Positions 9,505 through 23,176 of a stretch of DNA of 64,000 nt are shown one piece after another. This DNA is from Candidatus Aramenus sulfurataquae. GTDB lineage: Archaea > Thermoproteota > Thermoprotei_A > Sulfolobales > Sulfolobaceae. The notes beneath the pieces were generated by a model, which saw only the letters and a program-made list of their open reading frames with translations, was not told where the DNA came from and ran no database searches. A program made the translations under genes and the position numbers. The stretch is from NCBI GenBank assembly GCA_000565255.1, contig ASRH01000004.1, positions 1 to 64,000 of the forward strand, written 5' to 3'. Position 1 is the stretch's first letter. Each line of letters begins with the position of its first letter.

Positions 9505-12147
9505 TCACCTCCTCCAGCCGGCCACCCTCTCAATTATTCTATCCACGTCCACGGTCTTACCGTGGGCGCTATACATCGGATGCACGCCATCTCCTCCATA
9601 TAACGTTTGTATTACTTCGCCATATAAAGTTCTTACCGAGCCGTCGTATTCTGCCCTTAAGTCGGCCAGCGCGTTGATAAGCCTCCTCTGCATATAACCG
9701 CTCTGCGATGTTCTAACTGCGGTGTCTACTAAGCCTTCCCTACCTGCGGCCGCGTGGAAGAACGTCTCTATTGGACTGAGTCCTCTTCTGAAGGAGGAGT
9801 ACACGAAACCTCTGGCCTCAGGAGAGATATCACCGGGCTTAAAGTGGGGCAACGTTCTCTTGGAATACCCTCTGTATATCCTCTCTCCCCTCACTGATTG
9901 CTGTCCTAGCATTGCCGCCATTTGTGTTATGTTCAGCACGCTACCCCTAGCCCCTGTCCTAGCCATAATGTAGGCGTTATTGAATGGGTCCAAGTACATG
10001 GTAGCTATTTCTCCTGACGCGTTTCTGAGCTTGTCTAGGGCGTCAAGTATGTAGTTCTCCAGGCTTTCCTCAAGGTTCCTGCCAGGCAAAGGCTCCAGTT
10101 CCCTTCTATTGTACTTCTCTATAAGCTCTAAAACCTCTTTATTTGCCTCTTTAGCCTTCTCCGCTATCTTGTCTATAGCTTCCTTAGGTATAGTAACGTC
10201 GTCCAACGTCATTGTTAGACCGTGGAGCTCGATGTACCTTATGAAAGCCTTGAATAAGTTGTCCATTAGCCAGAGGACGTAGTCCTCTCCATATTCCCTC
10301 ACCAACCAGTGCAAGATACTTTCGGGTTGTTGGTTTCCTATAGCTTTTTTATCGAACACACCCTCCAATAGCTTACCCTTCTTTATTACTATGTAGGAAT
10401 CGTGCGGACAGTCCTCGTCCTTGCATACCCTAACGCCGCTCGATATGTTAGCTTGACCGTGGAAGTTGAAGTCCTCGGGAATAAATAGACTAACTATCTG
10501 CTTCCCGGTGTAGAGCCTCTTGGGCGCTAGGATTGCTGGCTCCCCTAACTCCTTCTGCAGGTCTACGACCCCTAGGATTATCTGAACCTCTTCCTCGGTG
10601 AGCACGGTGGACTTTACAGTCAGCAAGTAGGCCCCGCTTATGTAATCTTGGGCGGAACCTATGATTGGACCACCGTACCTTGGGGTCAAAATGTTGCGAT
10701 GGACTATCATTATCTCCCTGGCTTCGGATATTGCCTCCTCAGACTGTGGCACGTGGAGGTTCATCTCGTCTCCGTCAAAGTCAGCGTTATAGGGCGGGCA
10801 GACTAATAGGTTAAGCCTAAACGTCCTTCCAGGCAATACCCTTACCTTGTGCCCCATCATTGAGATCCTGTGCAACGAAGGTTGCCTATTAAATATGGCA
10901 ATATCTCCGTCCATCAAGTGCCTCTCTACTATAAAGCCTGGGGCCAAGGTAGAGGCGAACTCCTTCCTGTCCTTCACGTAACGTAGGTCTATCCTTCTAC
11001 CGTCGTTCCTTATGACGTAATTTGCGCCCGGCCACTTCTCGGGCCCGTTTATCACTAGTTCCCTGAGCTTGTCTATGTTCCACTTGGTGACCTTCTCCGG
11101 TACTGTTAGAATCTTAGCTATGTCAACTGGGACGCCGACTTCGTCTATGCTTATGTTTGGGTCTGGCGATATTACAGTCCTAGAAGAGAAGTCGACCCTC
11201 TTCCCTGAGAGGTTACCCCTGAACCTCCCCTCCTTACCCTTTAGCCTCTGGGCTAATGTCCTCAACGGCCTTCCAGATCTGTGCTTTGACGTTGGCAACC
11301 CAGGAATCTCGTTGTCGAAATAAGTGGCTACGTGGTACTGTAGCAGGTCCCACAAGTCCTCAACTATTAGCTGTGGCGCTCCTGCGTCAATGCTCTCCCT
11401 AAGCCTTTCGTTTATCCTAACGATATCGACCAGCTTGTGGGTCAGGTCATCCTCTGCTCTTATTCCACTTTCTATCATTATAGACGGTCTAATGGTGATG
11501 GGGGGCACGGGGAGTACGGTAAGCACCATCCACTCTGGCCTACTGTGTTCCTTATCGTAACCTAGAAGCTCTATGTCCTGGTCCGGAATCTTCTCCAGCC
11601 TGTCTCTTATATCAGAGGGCGTAAGCCTAATTACTCCCTCTTTCCTCTCCTCGTAAAAGTTGTATGGTTTCTCTAGCTTTATCTTGAACTGTTTCTCGCC
11701 GCAGTGGGGACAAATAGCGTTCTTCATTGACGCCCTCTTCACGTACTCTATTACTCTCTTTGCTGCCGAGGGCCACCTGTTTTTTATTGCACTGTATATC
11801 TTGTAGTACCTCTCTAGTTCCTCTTCGCCCAACTTTATCCTTCCACAACGTCTACAAGTGGCCCTAAGAAGATCGTACACGTGTTTTACGTATCCCACGT
11901 GAAGAACCGGCCTAACTAGCTCTATGTGTCCAAAGTGGCCTGGACAGCTCCCTATTACGTTACCACAAGTTGGACATCTCTGGCCTGGCTCAATTACCCC
12001 TAGCCTAGGATCCATTACGCTTCCTTCTATCGGCGTACCGTCCTCATCGTACACGTCTGGAGTGATTATTGCCGTTACTGACATTCTCCTTATCTCGTCG
12101 GGAGATAAAATACCGAATTTTATGCCCTTTATTACCTTTTCACTCAT
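9505..12147 (-). CDS. rpoA1: RNA polymerase subunit A' (Rpo1N)
   Basis: This 880-residue N-terminal part of the largest RNAP subunit has an N-terminal zinc site [17 protein letters not shown], a second CxxC pair (CRRC, ICPHC) and the catalytic NADFDGD loop, which binds the active-site Mg. The ATG at 12147 is preferred over the GTG at 12156 because GGTGATC lies at proper spacing before it. That ATG is nested in the last codons of rpoB, so the two genes overlap by 8 bp. Confidence 0.99.
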   Translation of the reverse strand: MSEKVIKGIKFGILSPDEIRRMSVTAIITPDVYDEDGTPIEGSVMDPRLGVIEPGQRCPTCGNVIGSCPGHFGHIELVRPVLHVGYVKHVYDLLRATCRRCGRIKLGEEELERYYKIYSAIKNRWPSAAKRVIEYVKRASMKNAICPHCGEKQFKIKLEKPYNFYEERKEGVIRLTPSDIRDRLEKIPDQDIELLGYDKEHSRPEWMVLTVLPVPPITIRPSIMIESGIRAEDDLTHKLVDIVRINERLRESIDAGAPQLIVEDLWDLLQYHVATYFDNEIPGLPTSKHRSGRPLRTLAQRLKGKEGRFRGNLSGKRVDFSSRTVISPDPNISIDEVGVPVDIAKILTVPEKVTKWNIDKLRELVINGPEKWPGANYVIRNDGRRIDLRYVKDRKEFASTLAPGFIVERHLMDGDIAIFNRQPSLHRISMMGHKVRVLPGRTFRLNLLVCPPYNADFDGDEMNLHVPQSEEAISEAREIMIVHRNILTPRYGGPIIGSAQDYISGAYLLTVKSTVLTEEEVQIILGVVDLQKELGEPAILAPKRLYTGKQIVSLFIPEDFNFHGQANISSGVRVCKDEDCPHDSYIVIKKGKLLEGVFDKKAIGNQQPESILHWLVREYGEDYVLWLMDNLFKAFIRYIELHGLTMTLDDVTIPKEAIDKIAEKAKEANKEVLELIEKYNRRELEPLPGRNLEESLENYILDALDKLRNASGEIATMYLDPFNNAYIMARTGARGSVLNITQMAAMLGQQSVRGERIYRGYSKRTLPHFKPGDISPEARGFVYSSFRRGLSPIETFFHAAAGREGLVDTAVRTSQSGYMQRRLINALADLRAEYDGSVRTLYGEVIQTLYGGDGVHPMYSAHGKTVDVDRIIERVAGWRR

Positions 12148-15100
12148 TGTGATCACCTTTCACGCTTACCTTATCTCCCAGGATAAGCCTAGGAGAAATC
12201 ACCATGCTCATGAGCTCTTGAATTAAGAGCTTAAACGCGTAAGAGACCGTGACTGGATATAAGTTACTCTTGTCTCCGTGAATGGGGCACACCAACTTGC
12301 CCTTATTCCTGTCGTAATATCCTATGTACCCACACTGTTCACAGACGTAGACTGTGGTTTTATCCGAGTTGTCCAAGAGCCTGTCCTTTAGTACCATTGC
12401 AACACCGTAACCTATTAGGCAATCCCTTTCCATTTCACCGAACCTGAGACCTCCTTCCCTAGCCCTTCCCTCTGTTGGCTGTCTGGTAAGTATCTGAACT
12501 GGACCTCTGCCTCTACCGTGCATCTTGTCTGCTACCATATGATGGAGCTTCTGGTAATACACGACCCCAAAGTTTATTCTACCCCTCAACTTCTGCCCTG
12601 TCCTTCCGTCATAGACTACCTCTGTACCGTCCTTTAGGTAGCCGTACTTAAGGAGCTCGTTCTGGAGCTCCTCTATGGACACGTTGTAGAATGGAGTGCC
12701 ATCCACTGTATGTCCGGACAACGCCGCGTACTTGCCGGCAAGTGCCTCCATTATTTGCCCTAAGGTCATCCTTGACGGAAGGGAGTGTGGATTGAGTATT
12801 ATGTCCGGTACTATTCCCTTTACCGTATACGGCATGTCGGCTTGAGATAGAAGCATTCCTATTACTCCTTTCTGTCCGTGTCTGGTAGCTAATTTATCGC
12901 CAAGCTCCGGTATCCTTGGATCCCTTACCCTTACCTTTACGAGCCTGTTTCCGTCTGACGTCTCTGTTATTAGCACTAGGTCTACTATTCCCTTTTCGCC
13001 GTGCCTAGCCACTATTGACGTGTCCCTCTTTGACTGCTCTGGGGAGAGTTCCTTAAACTCTTGCAAGAACCTCGGAGGACTTACCTTGCCTATGAGGACA
13101 TCTCCTCCTTTCACGTCAACCTCTGGAGGAACTACCCCATTTTCGTCAAGTAAAGCGTAATATTCCTTCCCCTTGTACCCCTTTAGTCCTTCCTCTGGCT
13201 TTTCTATCTTGTCCTCTTGTCCTCCAGGGTACTTGATTTCTTCTGCCGAATAAAGCCTAAAGAACGTAGACCTGAACATCCCCCTTTCTACTGACGACTT
13301 GTTCATTATTATCGCGTCCTCCATGTTGTAGCCGGTGAACGACATTATGGCCAGAATAGCGTTGGTTCCCGAGGGCCTTTCAGTGTAGCCAATCGCCTCC
13401 AGAGCCCTTGTCTGGACTATTGGCTTCTGGGGATAGTGAAGTAGGTGGGCCCTACTGTCGGTTCTCAGCTGATAATTAGCTGCGTAGAGCCCGAGGGCCT
13501 GCTTGGCCATTGCTGACTGATAGGTGTTTCTGGGAGACTGGTTGTGCTCAGGGTAGGGTATGATTGAGGCAGTTATTCCCAGAATTGCAGGTGTCCATAT
13601 CTCTAGGTGAGTATGAGATGAGGTTAGCTGGTCTGGCTCTACCGCAATGTAGGCGTTTTCTTCCTCCTCGGCGTCCAGGAACTCTATCTTCCCCTGTTTA
13701 ACCAGGTCGTTAAAGGTCAGCTCTCCGTTCTTCAGCTTTGCAATATCCTCTTCAGTGACTAGGGGTTTGCCGTCCTTAACTACTATTAGTGGTCTCCTAA
13801 CTCTACCTCCATCGCAGTTCACATATACTTCGTTGTAGTACTCTGTGGATATGAACGCAACATTTACCTCGTCGCTCAGCTCCCCGTTCCTTCTCCTCTC
13901 CCTCACCTTGTTAGCTAACTCTCCTCCATCTGGATAGTACCCAATTAGCCTACCGTTTAGGATAACCCTGCTCCATTGCAGGTACTGTGAGGGATCCTCT
14001 CCTTCACTTGCCCTATTTAGAATGTCCTCTATGGGAACTACGCCCATCTCGTACAAGCTCTTCTCAACTATTTTCTCGTTTATACCCACGGATATCTGTG
14101 CCAGTAGAGCTAGGTTCTTCACTAGACCGCTGTTGGGTCCCTCTGGCGTCTCAAAGGGGCACATCCTTCCCCATTGGGTTCCGTGAAGATCCCTTGCCTC
14201 AAAGTTGGGCTGTCCTCTTGCTAAGGAGGAAATTACCCTCCTGAGGTGGCTCAACATGGAGAGCCAGTTTGTTCTGTCTAACAATTGACTTACTCCTGTC
14301 CTACCTCCCACCCAATTTCCGGTGGCGAGGGCATGTCTTATCCTCTCGGTTATAATATCTGGCCTCACTAAGGCGTTTAGGGCAAGCCTCCTTCCTCTCA
14401 CCTTTGATTTCTCTAGCTGGTAAACTAAGTCCTTGACGAAAGCCTTAAACGACACCCTAAACAAGCTGGCAAAGAGGTCTCCAGCCAACTTTAACCTCTT
14501 GTTAGCGTAGTGGTCTTTATCGTCCGGAGTTCTCCTGCCTAGGTAGAGCTCAAGTAACTTGGATACCGCAAAACCTATGTAATATGCCTTCCTTATCCTG
14601 TCAGATGGCGAGGTGCCTATGTGAGGTAAGAAGTACTTGTCGAGTACTTGCTCTGCTTTCTGGATCCTCATTTCTCTCTTCTGGCCTATTGCGATCCTAC
14701 TACCTATGAAGTCCAAAGCGTCCTCCTTGGTGGTTATCGAGCTCGCTTGCTCGATAGACGGCATTAGCTCGTTCTGTATCTCGTTATCGAAGCTGACAGA
14801 GTATACTATATCCCTATCAGTTACTATCCCAAGAGCTCTCATTAGTATAGCGAAGGGTATTCTGCCTGGAACCGACGGAAAACTGACGTGGATTGTAGAA
14901 TCCCTTAGCCTTTCAATTGTTATTGGAACTCTGTACCCTGACGTGCTGGATATTATCTTAGCAGTGTGGGTTATGTTGGAACCCGCCTTACCAGTGTCAA
15001 CAAGAACCCTGTTGGTGGCCAGGTCTTCTTGAGTTACTATAACTCTCTCACTACCGTTTACTATGAAATACCCTCCTGGGTCCTTAGGATCTTCACCTAT

Positions 15101-15511
15101 CTCTATGAGCTTTTCCGCTGATAGATTGGAAGTCGGATCAGCCACCGACTTTAGCATTATCGGTAGGTCGCCTATGTAAACTTCTATTGGTTCACCCTCG
15201 ATGTTGTTCTCTACTGGTATCATAGTTAGATAGATGGGGGCAGCGTAGGTCAAGTTCCTGAGCCTAGCCTCCATAGGTGTTATTTCCCTGTCTCCCCTGT
15301 CAGCTTCCCTAACCCTAGGCTTTCCTATCCTGATTTTTCCCAGCTTTATCTTGAGCCCAGGGATCTCGGTCTCAATCTCGCCCTGCTCGTCTATTATCTC
15401 TTGTAACTTGTTCTTTATGAAGTCGTTAAAAGAGTCCAAATGTTGCCTAACTAAACCTCTGGACTTGAAGAACGCTTCTACTATGTTCCACCTGTCCTCA
15501 ATTGAGAGCAT
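12140..15511 (-). CDS. rpoB: RNA polymerase subunit B (Rpo2), unsplit
   Basis: The 1123-residue second-largest subunit is encoded by one gene, the crenarchaeal form rather than the B'/B'' split of many euryarchaea. Visible landmarks are [20 protein letters not shown], the [21 protein letters not shown] segment (in part), [13 protein letters not shown], and a C-terminal zinc ribbon [12 protein letters not shown] followed by CPIHGD. It starts 7 bp after rpoH. Confidence 0.99.
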   Translation of the reverse strand: MLSIEDRWNIVEAFFKSRGLVRQHLDSFNDFIKNKLQEIIDEQGEIETEIPGLKIKLGKIRIGKPRVREADRGDREITPMEARLRNLTYAAPIYLTMIPVENNIEGEPIEVYIGDLPIMLKSVADPTSNLSAEKLIEIGEDPKDPGGYFIVNGSERVIVTQEDLATNRVLVDTGKAGSNITHTAKIISSTSGYRVPITIERLRDSTIHVSFPSVPGRIPFAILMRALGIVTDRDIVYSVSFDNEIQNELMPSIEQASSITTKEDALDFIGSRIAIGQKREMRIQKAEQVLDKYFLPHIGTSPSDRIRKAYYIGFAVSKLLELYLGRRTPDDKDHYANKRLKLAGDLFASLFRVSFKAFVKDLVYQLEKSKVRGRRLALNALVRPDIITERIRHALATGNWVGGRTGVSQLLDRTNWLSMLSHLRRVISSLARGQPNFEARDLHGTQWGRMCPFETPEGPNSGLVKNLALLAQISVGINEKIVEKSLYEMGVVPIEDILNRASEGEDPSQYLQWSRVILNGRLIGYYPDGGELANKVRERRRNGELSDEVNVAFISTEYYNEVYVNCDGGRVRRPLIVVKDGKPLVTEEDIAKLKNGELTFNDLVKQGKIEFLDAEEEENAYIAVEPDQLTSSHTHLEIWTPAILGITASIIPYPEHNQSPRNTYQSAMAKQALGLYAANYQLRTDSRAHLLHYPQKPIVQTRALEAIGYTERPSGTNAILAIMSFTGYNMEDAIIMNKSSVERGMFRSTFFRLYSAEEIKYPGGQEDKIEKPEEGLKGYKGKEYYALLDENGVVPPEVDVKGGDVLIGKVSPPRFLQEFKELSPEQSKRDTSIVARHGEKGIVDLVLITETSDGNRLVKVRVRDPRIPELGDKLATRHGQKGVIGMLLSQADMPYTVKGIVPDIILNPHSLPSRMTLGQIMEALAGKYAALSGHTVDGTPFYNVSIEELQNELLKYGYLKDGTEVVYDGRTGQKLRGRINFGVVYYQKLHHMVADKMHGRGRGPVQILTRQPTEGRAREGGLRFGEMERDCLIGYGVAMVLKDRLLDNSDKTTVYVCEQCGYIGYYDRNKGKLVCPIHGDKSNLYPVTVSYAFKLLIQELMSMVISPRLILGDKVSVKGDHNE

Positions 15512-15518
15512 CTAGAAT

Positions 15519-15770
15519 TCACCCACTTATTACATATCTATAAGTAACTATCTCTCCTCCTGTCCTTGACTTCCTAGTGATCTTCACTATGTCGCCTGGC
15601 TTAGCCCCAATAGCTCTTGCCACTGGGTCCGTAGCCTTCAACCAGGGTAGTTGTTCTGGACCTATTCCGAGCTGCTTCAACACCGTGTAAGCCTCCTCCA
15701 CTGAAAGGACCTCGTGTTTAGGGACAAGATCGTGTATTGTAGGATCTAACTTTTTAGAAGCTGAACGCAT
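15519..15770 (-). CDS. rpoH: RNA polymerase subunit H (Rpo5)
   Basis: The 83-residue subunit starts [20 protein letters not shown] and contains [18 protein letters not shown] and [12 protein letters not shown], the hallmark of Rpo5. A TTTTTATC box (minus, 15796-15803) puts transcription about at 15773, so the ATG at 15770 is nearly leaderless and is preferred over the in-frame GTG at 15779. It is the first gene of the long RNAP/ribosomal transcription unit running to rps12. Confidence 0.97.
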   Translation of the reverse strand: MRSASKKLDPTIHDLVPKHEVLSVEEAYTVLKQLGIGPEQLPWLKATDPVARAIGAKPGDIVKITRKSRTGGEIVTYRYVISG

Positions 15771-15828
15771 ACAGTACACCTAGAGTAATATTGTGATAAA
15801 AAGCCTATCTATCTGGGAATATAAAAAT

Positions 15829-17109
15829 TTAAGCTAATGTTTTCATCTGGCTACGTGCCTTTTCTATCATATTTTTAGCATTAATTAAAAGTTCCTCATA
15901 ACTCATTTTTACTCTGGCCATTCCTTGTTGAATCGCTTTAGTCCCAACTGCTGCCGCAACCCTTGGGAAAACCTCCCACTCAGTCATCTTTGGTATTATG
16001 TAATTCTCGTTAAGTCCTTTCTCTCTGGCAAAGGCCACAAGCTCCCTTGCTGCCTCAATTACCATCTCGTCGGTAATCGTCTTCGCCCTTACGTCTAAGG
16101 CACCCCTGAAGACCGCTGGGAATATTAGGGAGTTATTTATCTGGTTAGGCAAATCGCTCCTTCCGGTTCCAACTATTCTTGCGCCCGCCTTCTTGGCCTC
16201 ATCTGGCCATATCTCTGGAACAGGGTTGGCTAAGGCAAACACTATCGCGTCCTTATTCATCTTCGCGATAAGATCCTTGCTTATCGTTCCTGGGCCCGGC
16301 TTAGAGGCTGCGATGAGGACGTCTGCTCCCTCAAATGCTTTCTCGACTAAGGTTACGTTATCCTTATTGGTTTGCCTAAGTAACTCATACTTCCACATGT
16401 TTTCCTCTTTCATCTGCTCCTCGTCATCCCTTCCCCTGTACAAGACCCCCCTAGAGTCTACTAGAATCATGTTACCGTATGGGACACCGTATTTGTAGAG
16501 TAGTCTGGCTGTCGCTATGTTGGCTGCCCCTGTTCCAAAAAGTACAACTTTGATGTTGCTGGGTTTCTTCCCTACTACCTCAAGCGCTCCAATAAGACCA
16601 GCTAACGTTGCTCCCGCAGTGCCCTGTTGGTCATCATGCCAGACTGGAATCTGAAGTTCCTCCCTAAGCCTATCCAGTATGTAGAAACACTTAGGCGACT
16701 CAATGTCCTCAAGGTTTATTCCCCCAAACGCAGGTTCTAGGATTTTGACTGTCTCTATAATCTTATCGGCGTCAGTTGTGTTCAGGGTAAGAGGGACTGC
16801 ATCCACTCCTCCGAGGTACTTGAAAAGTAAAGATTTACCCTCCATCACTGGCATTGCGGCCTCTGGACCGATATTGCCTAGTCCTAGAACCCTTGTTCCG
16901 TCAGTTACTATTCCTATAACGTTCCACCTATAAGTGTACTGAAAGGAGAGGCTCTTGTCTTGGTGGATTGCCCTGGATACTGCTGCAACTCCTGGAGTGT
17001 ATAGTACTGAGAAGTCATCTAAGGAGTTCACCGGAACCTTTGGTATTATCTGAATTTTTCCCTTATATTTAGATGCGACCTCTATGGCCATCTTGTCGTA
17101 ATCTACCAC
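15829..17109 (-). CDS. mae: malate dehydrogenase (decarboxylating), malic enzyme
   Basis: The enzyme decarboxylates malate to pyruvate using NAD(P). The protein has the malic domain ([15 protein letters not shown] near the N-terminus, then [17 protein letters not shown] and [20 protein letters not shown]) and an NAD-binding domain with [17 protein letters not shown]. At about 426 residues it is the short, archaeal/bacterial type without a phosphotransacetylase domain. I use the GTG at 17109: a TTTTTAA box near 17141-17147 places transcription near 17118. An ATG at 17091 is also possible. It is transcribed alone, divergent from infB. Confidence 0.93.
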   Translation of the reverse strand: MVDYDKMAIEVASKYKGKIQIIPKVPVNSLDDFSVLYTPGVAAVSRAIHQDKSLSFQYTYRWNVIGIVTDGTRVLGLGNIGPEAAMPVMEGKSLLFKYLGGVDAVPLTLNTTDADKIIETVKILEPAFGGINLEDIESPKCFYILDRLREELQIPVWHDDQQGTAGATLAGLIGALEVVGKKPSNIKVVLFGTGAANIATARLLYKYGVPYGNMILVDSRGVLYRGRDDEEQMKEENMWKYELLRQTNKDNVTLVEKAFEGADVLIAASKPGPGTISKDLIAKMNKDAIVFALANPVPEIWPDEAKKAGARIVGTGRSDLPNQINNSLIFPAVFRGALDVRAKTITDEMVIEAARELVAFAREKGLNENYIIPKMTEWEVFPRVAAAVGTKAIQQGMARVKMSYEELLINAKNMIEKARSQMKTLA

Positions 17110-17200
17110 GAGAATCCCACTAAAAGAAACGAGCAGTGGCTTAAAAATAATAACTATCAAACGAAAGAGAATTTGTGATTAGACTCACAAGGTGATCCAC

Positions 17201-19006
17201 ATGAGTACTTCCACGGTGTCTACTAAGAGATTAAGACAGCCAATAGTAGTTGTGCTAGGCCACGTAGATCACGGTAAGACCACGCTCTTGGACAAAATAA
17301 GGGGGACTGCAATCGTCAAAAAGGAGCCCGGAGAAATGACCCAAGAGGTCGGAGCAAGTTTTGTGCCCAGTTCCGTTATAGAGAAGTTAGCGGAGCCCTT
17401 AAAGAACGTAATCCCAATTAAGCTAGAAATACCGGGACTACTGTTTATCGACACTCCGGGTCACGAGCTCTTCTCCAACTTGAGGAGAAGAGGAGGGAGC
17501 GTAGCTGACATAGCGATATTAGTCGTAGATGTTACAGAAGGTTTCCAAAAGCAGACCATTGAGTCTATAGAGATACTCAAAGAAAAGAAAGTACCGTTTC
17601 TCGTCGCTGCCAATAAGATCGACAAAATACCCGGATGGAAGCCCCACGAAAATGAACCTTTTCTTAACTCCTTCACTAAGCAGTCCCCAGCAGTACAACA
17701 AAGACTGGATAACGCTATTTATAACTTGGTTCTCCAGTTAGCACAATTAAACTTCAACGCCGAGAGGTTCGACAGGATAAAGGACTTCACAAAGTACGTA
17801 GCAATTGTCCCAGTCTCCGGGAAAACTGGGGAGGGAATACCGGAGCTCTTAGCCTTACTGGCCGGACTCACCCAAAGGTACCTAAGGACGAGGATAGGGT
17901 TCGCAGAGGGACCTGCCAAGGGGGTAGTGCTAGAAGTTAAGGAAGACCCTGGTTTCGGACACACAATCGACGTGATTATATATGATGGGGTGCTAAGGAA
18001 AAACGACGTAATAGTTCTTGGTGGTATCAACGGAGTTATCGTAACTAAGGTGAGAAACCTTCTCCTACCCGCACCCCTACAAGATATGAGGATCTCAAAA
18101 ACAGGATACAGAAGCGTTGGCGAGGTCTACGCTGCTGCAGGAGTGAAGATTATTGCTACAGACCTAGAGTACGCTGTAGCAGGGTCTCCTATATACGCTG
18201 TGGAAAGCGAGGAAAAAATAGACGAATACAAGAAATTAATTGAAGAGGAGCTGGCCAAGGTAAGATTCCAGAAAAACGTGACTGGGATAGTGGTAAAGGC
18301 TGACAGCTTAGGAGCGCTTGAATCGCTAGTTGACGCGCTAGAAAAGAAGGGTATTCCAGTTAGGTTAGCCGATATTGGACCGATAAGCAAAAGAGACGTA
18401 ATAGAGGCTGAGATGTCAGCAAAGGAAGTAGAGGAATATGCAATAATAGCGGCATTTCGCGTGAAGCCCCTTCCAGGGGTGGAAACGGGAAAGGTAAAAC
18501 TAATTTACAACGACATAATTTACCAACTCATCGACGACGTGGAGAAGTACATAAACGACGTAAGGGAGAGTAGAAAGAGGAAAACCCTTGACACCCTAAT
18601 TTTACCAGGGAAGATAAAGATACTCCCTGGCTACGTGTTTAGGAGAAGTGATCCAGTAATTGTAGGAGTTAAGGTTCTGGGAGGTATAATTAGACCAAAA
18701 TTCCCCTTAATAAACAAGGAGGGAAAGAGGGTAGGGGAAGTGCTACAGATTCAGGATAACAAGAAATCCGTTGACAGAGCAACTCAAGGCATGGAGGTGG
18801 CAGTCTCTATAAAGGGTAACGTAATGGTAGGGAGGCAAATCGATGAAGGAGACGAGCTCTACACTGACGTTCCAAAGGAGGACCTCGAAATCCTCTTCAA
18901 GAACTACAAGGACGTGGTCACAGATGACATGAAGGAGGTAATCAAGGAACTTATAAAGATAAAAAGAGCTTCAGATCCCCTATATGGCTTAGGCCTTCAG
19001 CTCTAG
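17201..19006 (+). CDS. infB: translation initiation factor aIF5B (IF-2 like)
   Basis: This 601-residue GTPase promotes subunit joining. G1 is [20 protein letters not shown] (near residue 18), followed by [11 protein letters not shown]3 [12 protein letters not shown]4 [11 protein letters not shown], then domain II and the C-terminal domains, as in eukaryotic eIF5B without the long N-terminal extension. The ATG at 17201 is preceded by AAGGTGAT, a good Shine-Dalgarno, so it is preferred over the GTG at 17192. Its last 18 bases overlap the end of ndk on the other strand. Confidence 0.98.
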   Translation: MSTSTVSTKRLRQPIVVVLGHVDHGKTTLLDKIRGTAIVKKEPGEMTQEVGASFVPSSVIEKLAEPLKNVIPIKLEIPGLLFIDTPGHELFSNLRRRGGSVADIAILVVDVTEGFQKQTIESIEILKEKKVPFLVAANKIDKIPGWKPHENEPFLNSFTKQSPAVQQRLDNAIYNLVLQLAQLNFNAERFDRIKDFTKYVAIVPVSGKTGEGIPELLALLAGLTQRYLRTRIGFAEGPAKGVVLEVKEDPGFGHTIDVIIYDGVLRKNDVIVLGGINGVIVTKVRNLLLPAPLQDMRISKTGYRSVGEVYAAAGVKIIATDLEYAVAGSPIYAVESEEKIDEYKKLIEEELAKVRFQKNVTGIVVKADSLGALESLVDALEKKGIPVRLADIGPISKRDVIEAEMSAKEVEEYAIIAAFRVKPLPGVETGKVKLIYNDIIYQLIDDVEKYINDVRESRKRKTLDTLILPGKIKILPGYVFRRSDPVIVGVKVLGGIIRPKFPLINKEGKRVGEVLQIQDNKKSVDRATQGMEVAVSIKGNVMVGRQIDEGDELYTDVPKEDLEILFKNYKDVVTDDMKEVIKELIKIKRASDPLYGLGLQL

Positions 19007-19420
19007 GATTTCTTCTTCCCTGAAAAATATAGACATTTCCCTTCTCGCCTTTTCTTCTGAGTCAGAGGCGTGGATAACGTTCTCGCCCTTGCTCAGAGCA
19101 AAGTCTCCCCTAATGGTCCCAGGGGAAGCCTCTTTCGGGTCGGTGGCTCCTATCATTTTCCTCATTACTGCTACTGCCTCGTCTCCTTCCACCACCATGC
19201 AAACTACCTGACCGGAAGTTATGTAGGAGATTAGTTCTGGGAAGAAGGACTTACCCTTATGCTCTGCGTAAAGTTCCTCAGCTCTTTCCCTGCTTATCTG
19301 TACCATCTTCATGGCAACTATGTTGAGTCCCTTTCTCTCTATCCTTGATATTATTTCCCCAACTAGCTTTCGCTTTACACCGTCTGGCTTAATCATCACG
19401 AAAGTTCTCTGCGTGACCAT
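18989..19420 (-). CDS. ndk: nucleoside diphosphate kinase
   Basis: The 143-residue enzyme balances nucleoside triphosphates. [13 protein letters not shown] is the opening, and the active-site histidine lies in the [15 protein letters not shown] motif near residue 116. It follows rpl24e directly (1-bp spacing) and ends 18 bp inside the infB end on the opposite strand. Confidence 0.98.
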   Translation of the reverse strand: MVTQRTFVMIKPDGVKRKLVGEIISRIERKGLNIVAMKMVQISRERAEELYAEHKGKSFFPELISYITSGQVVCMVVEGDEAVAVMRKMIGATDPKEASPGTIRGDFALSKGENVIHASDSEEKARREMSIFFREEEILELKA

Positions 19421-19606
19421 TTACCTTACCCTCGAGTATGATGTAGTCCACTTAAGCCTCTTCGCGTCCTTATGGTACTTTAACATGTATTTCCTGCACT
19501 TGCTAGAGCAAAACCAAAGAATTGCACCGTCGTTTTTTACGTACATTATGCCAGTACCGGGAACTATTGTTGCTCCACAAAAGCTACACGTGTGACTGGA
19601 AGGCAT
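19421..19606 (-). CDS. rpl24e: 50S ribosomal protein L24e (eL24)
   Basis: This 61-residue zinc-binding ribosomal protein has CSFCG near residue 7 and CSSKCRKYML near residue 33, the four cysteines of eL24. GGTGAGAAAG precedes the ATG. It forms a two-gene unit with ndk and is divergent from rps28e. Confidence 0.97.
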   Translation of the reverse strand: MPSSHTCSFCGATIVPGTGIMYVKNDGAILWFCSSKCRKYMLKYHKDAKRLKWTTSYSRVR

Positions 19607-19635
19607 TCTTTCTCACCATAATTTTTTTAGTGAGG

Positions 19636-19645
19636 TATTTAAAGG
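19636..19645. promoter_or_regulatory. shared palindromic TATA element for rpl24e-ndk and rps28e
   Basis: TATTTAAAGG has a self-complementary TTTAAA core centred near 19640.5. Moving 26 bp each way gives start sites near 19667 and 19614, and each ATG (19676 and 19606) follows about 8-9 bases later with a GGTG motif. One TATA box could serve both directions. Confidence 0.5.
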
Positions 19646-19675
19646 AATTGCTAAAGATAAGGTAAGTGGTGTGAA

Positions 19676-20955
<1,280 letters not shown>

Positions 20956-22371
20956 ATGCCTAAGATTGGACTTGAAGTTCACGTGCACCTTAATACCTTA
21001 AAGACCAAGCTGTTTTGCTCATGTTCATCGGATTACATTAACAAGGATCCCAACACTAACACTTGTCCTGTGTGTCTAGGATTACCAGGGGCCATACCTG
21101 TATTGAACGAAAAGGCTTTGACTTACGCCATCATGGTTGCCTTGGCTTTGAACTGCGAAATTGCCCCAGCGCTGGTTTTCAGCAGAAAACATTACTTCTA
21201 CCCTGACATGTCCAAAAACTACCAGATTTCCCAATACGATGGGCCCGGTAGCATGGCCGTTGCAAAGTCGGGAGTGCTGGAGATCACAAATAAGAAGATA
21301 AGGATAAGAAGGATAAACATTGAGGAAGACCCGGCTAAGATAATTTACCCAACTGGTTCAATGCTAACCAGCAAGTACACTCTCTTGGACTACAATAGGT
21401 CTGGAATAGGTCTCCTGGAGATAGTGACGGAGCCTGACATTGAGAGCCCAAAGGAAGCTAGGGAGTTCTTGGAAAAACTCAGGTCGATATTGGAGCATTT
21501 GGGAGTGTGTAACTGCGACATGGAGGGAGCAATGAGGGCCGACGTTAACGTATCGGTAGAAGGTGGAGAAAGAGTAGAGGTGAAGAACGTGGGATCCATC
21601 AAGGACGTCGAAAACGCGATAAAATACGAAATAGCGAGGCAAAAGGCAGCGATAATCCAAGGGTTAAAAGTTGAAAGGGAGACTAGGCACTGGGACTCGG
21701 AAAGGGGAATAAGCGTCCCAACTAGGACAAAAGAAACAGATGAGGACTACAGATATTTCCCTGATCCAGACCTCCCCCCTTATCCTATAAGCAAGGACTT
21801 AATCAAAAAAATTACTGCGGAAATGCCAGAATTGCCAGACGCAAGAGTAAAAAGACTCGTAGAACAATACGGAATTTCACGGAAGGAGGCTTCAATACTT
21901 GTTATGGATAAAGCGCTAGCTGATTTTTACGAGAACACAGCAAAACTATACAAGGATTACAAGAAGCTAGCTAACCTAATTTTAAACGACTACTTAAGGT
22001 GGCTGAACGACAAGAACATCAGAGCGTCAGAATCAAGGGCGACACCAGAGGCTATAGCTAAGCTTCTTAGCCTACTGGACAAGGGAGTAATAACTATCAA
22101 GATAGTAAAGGAGGTACTGCCGGAAATTGTGCTTAAGGGAGCCGATCCAGACCAGCTTATCAAGGAGTCGCAGTTAACCGCTATCAGAGATCTTGAGTAC
22201 CTAGAGAAAGTGGTGGAGGAAGTAATAAAAGAGGATAAGGACGCGGCGGAAGCCGCTAAAAACGATCCAAAGGTCATTAACTTCTTGGTTGGTAAGGTAA
22301 TGAAGAGGACGGGCAAGAGGGCAGACCCACAGCTTACCAACGAGTTGATAAGGAAAAAATTGGGCGTATAA
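20956..22371 (+). CDS. gatB: Asp-tRNA(Asn)/Glu-tRNA(Gln) amidotransferase subunit B
   Basis: This 471-residue GatB begins IGLEVHVHLNTLKTKLFCSC and has the zinc cysteines (CSCSS, CPVCLG), the kinase-like SRKHYFYPDMSKNYQISQYD and YRYFPDPDLPP motifs, and the C-terminal YqeY-like tail domain. With GatC and GatA (not in this window) it amidates misacylated tRNA. It follows cdd without a gap. Confidence 0.97.
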   Translation: MPKIGLEVHVHLNTLKTKLFCSCSSDYINKDPNTNTCPVCLGLPGAIPVLNEKALTYAIMVALALNCEIAPALVFSRKHYFYPDMSKNYQISQYDGPGSMAVAKSGVLEITNKKIRIRRINIEEDPAKIIYPTGSMLTSKYTLLDYNRSGIGLLEIVTEPDIESPKEAREFLEKLRSILEHLGVCNCDMEGAMRADVNVSVEGGERVEVKNVGSIKDVENAIKYEIARQKAAIIQGLKVERETRHWDSERGISVPTRTKETDEDYRYFPDPDLPPYPISKDLIKKITAEMPELPDARVKRLVEQYGISRKEASILVMDKALADFYENTAKLYKDYKKLANLILNDYLRWLNDKNIRASESRATPEAIAKLLSLLDKGVITIKIVKEVLPEIVLKGADPDQLIKESQLTAIRDLEYLEKVVEEVIKEDKDAAEAAKNDPKVINFLVGKVMKRTGKRADPQLTNELIRKKLGV

Positions 22372-22456
22372 GTTTCTCTGCGTGGGTTTCACATCATTTT
22401 TCAGCACTTAAAAACTCGAACATCTACAAACATATCTTGTCCAGGGGTATAAAGCT

Positions 22457-23176
22457 TTGGCACTAAGGCAGACTAAGGACGGGGAGCTTAGGGAAAGGTT
22501 ACTGGTAGTGGATCTATTAAGAGAGCTGAAGAACATCTATACTTACAAGCAGCTTTCTTCATTGCTAGGAATCCAAGAAAGCCTCCTCTGTAGATACGTT
22601 AATGGCGTTACAGTACCCAGCGAAGTGCAGTATAACAACATTATCAACAAAGTGAAGAACAAGGAATTTTTATTATCATTTATTAAAAATAGGATAAGAA
22701 TATTTGGAGATGGTTTCATTGACACATCTTCCTTGCTCTTTTACCCCAATTTATTGAGGCTAGTGATAGAGCTGACGTTAAGGAACCTTCCCAAAATCGA
22801 AACAGTAACAAAGGTGTTTGGAATAGCTAGCAATGGAATTCCATTCGCCTCAATGGTAGCTACTGTACTAGACAAGCCACTTATTATAGCTAAGAAGCAC
22901 AAGGACACCTTGGAAATGGAGTACTATGACGAGAGTATTAAGGAGAGCGAAGGGGTTGTAAGTAGCCTATACTTGAGAAAAGACCTAATCAGCAAAACGG
23001 ATAAGGTCATCATAGTGGACGACGTTATTAAGTCAGGGAGGACAATAATGGCGTCCAATAATTTGCTCAAAAAGGCCGGTAGCGAAGTCGCTTTAGCCTT
23101 CGCCATAGTATCCAAAAGAGAGGCGCTGGATAACCTTTTAAGAACGATGGATGTAATATCGTTGCTTACTCTATGA
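22457..23176 (+). CDS. HTH-phosphoribosyltransferase regulator (GfcR-like)
   Basis: The 239-residue protein couples an N-terminal helix-turn-helix (YTYKQLSSLLGIQESLLCRY, about 29-48) to a type I phosphoribosyltransferase domain with PRPP loop KVIIVDDVIKSGRTIM near residue 181. The architecture is that of archaeal PyrE/PurR-like regulators such as haloarchaeal GfcR, which sense PRPP or a nucleotide rather than catalyse. The start is TTG with AGGGGT upstream. A strong TATAAAG at 22448-22454 is too close to serve this start, so a downstream start is possible. It overlaps the next gene as ATGA. Confidence 0.75.
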   Translation: MALRQTKDGELRERLLVVDLLRELKNIYTYKQLSSLLGIQESLLCRYVNGVTVPSEVQYNNIINKVKNKEFLLSFIKNRIRIFGDGFIDTSSLLFYPNLLRLVIELTLRNLPKIETVTKVFGIASNGIPFASMVATVLDKPLIIAKKHKDTLEMEYYDESIKESEGVVSSLYLRKDLISKTDKVIIVDDVIKSGRTIMASNNLLKKAGSEVALAFAIVSKREALDNLLRTMDVISLLTL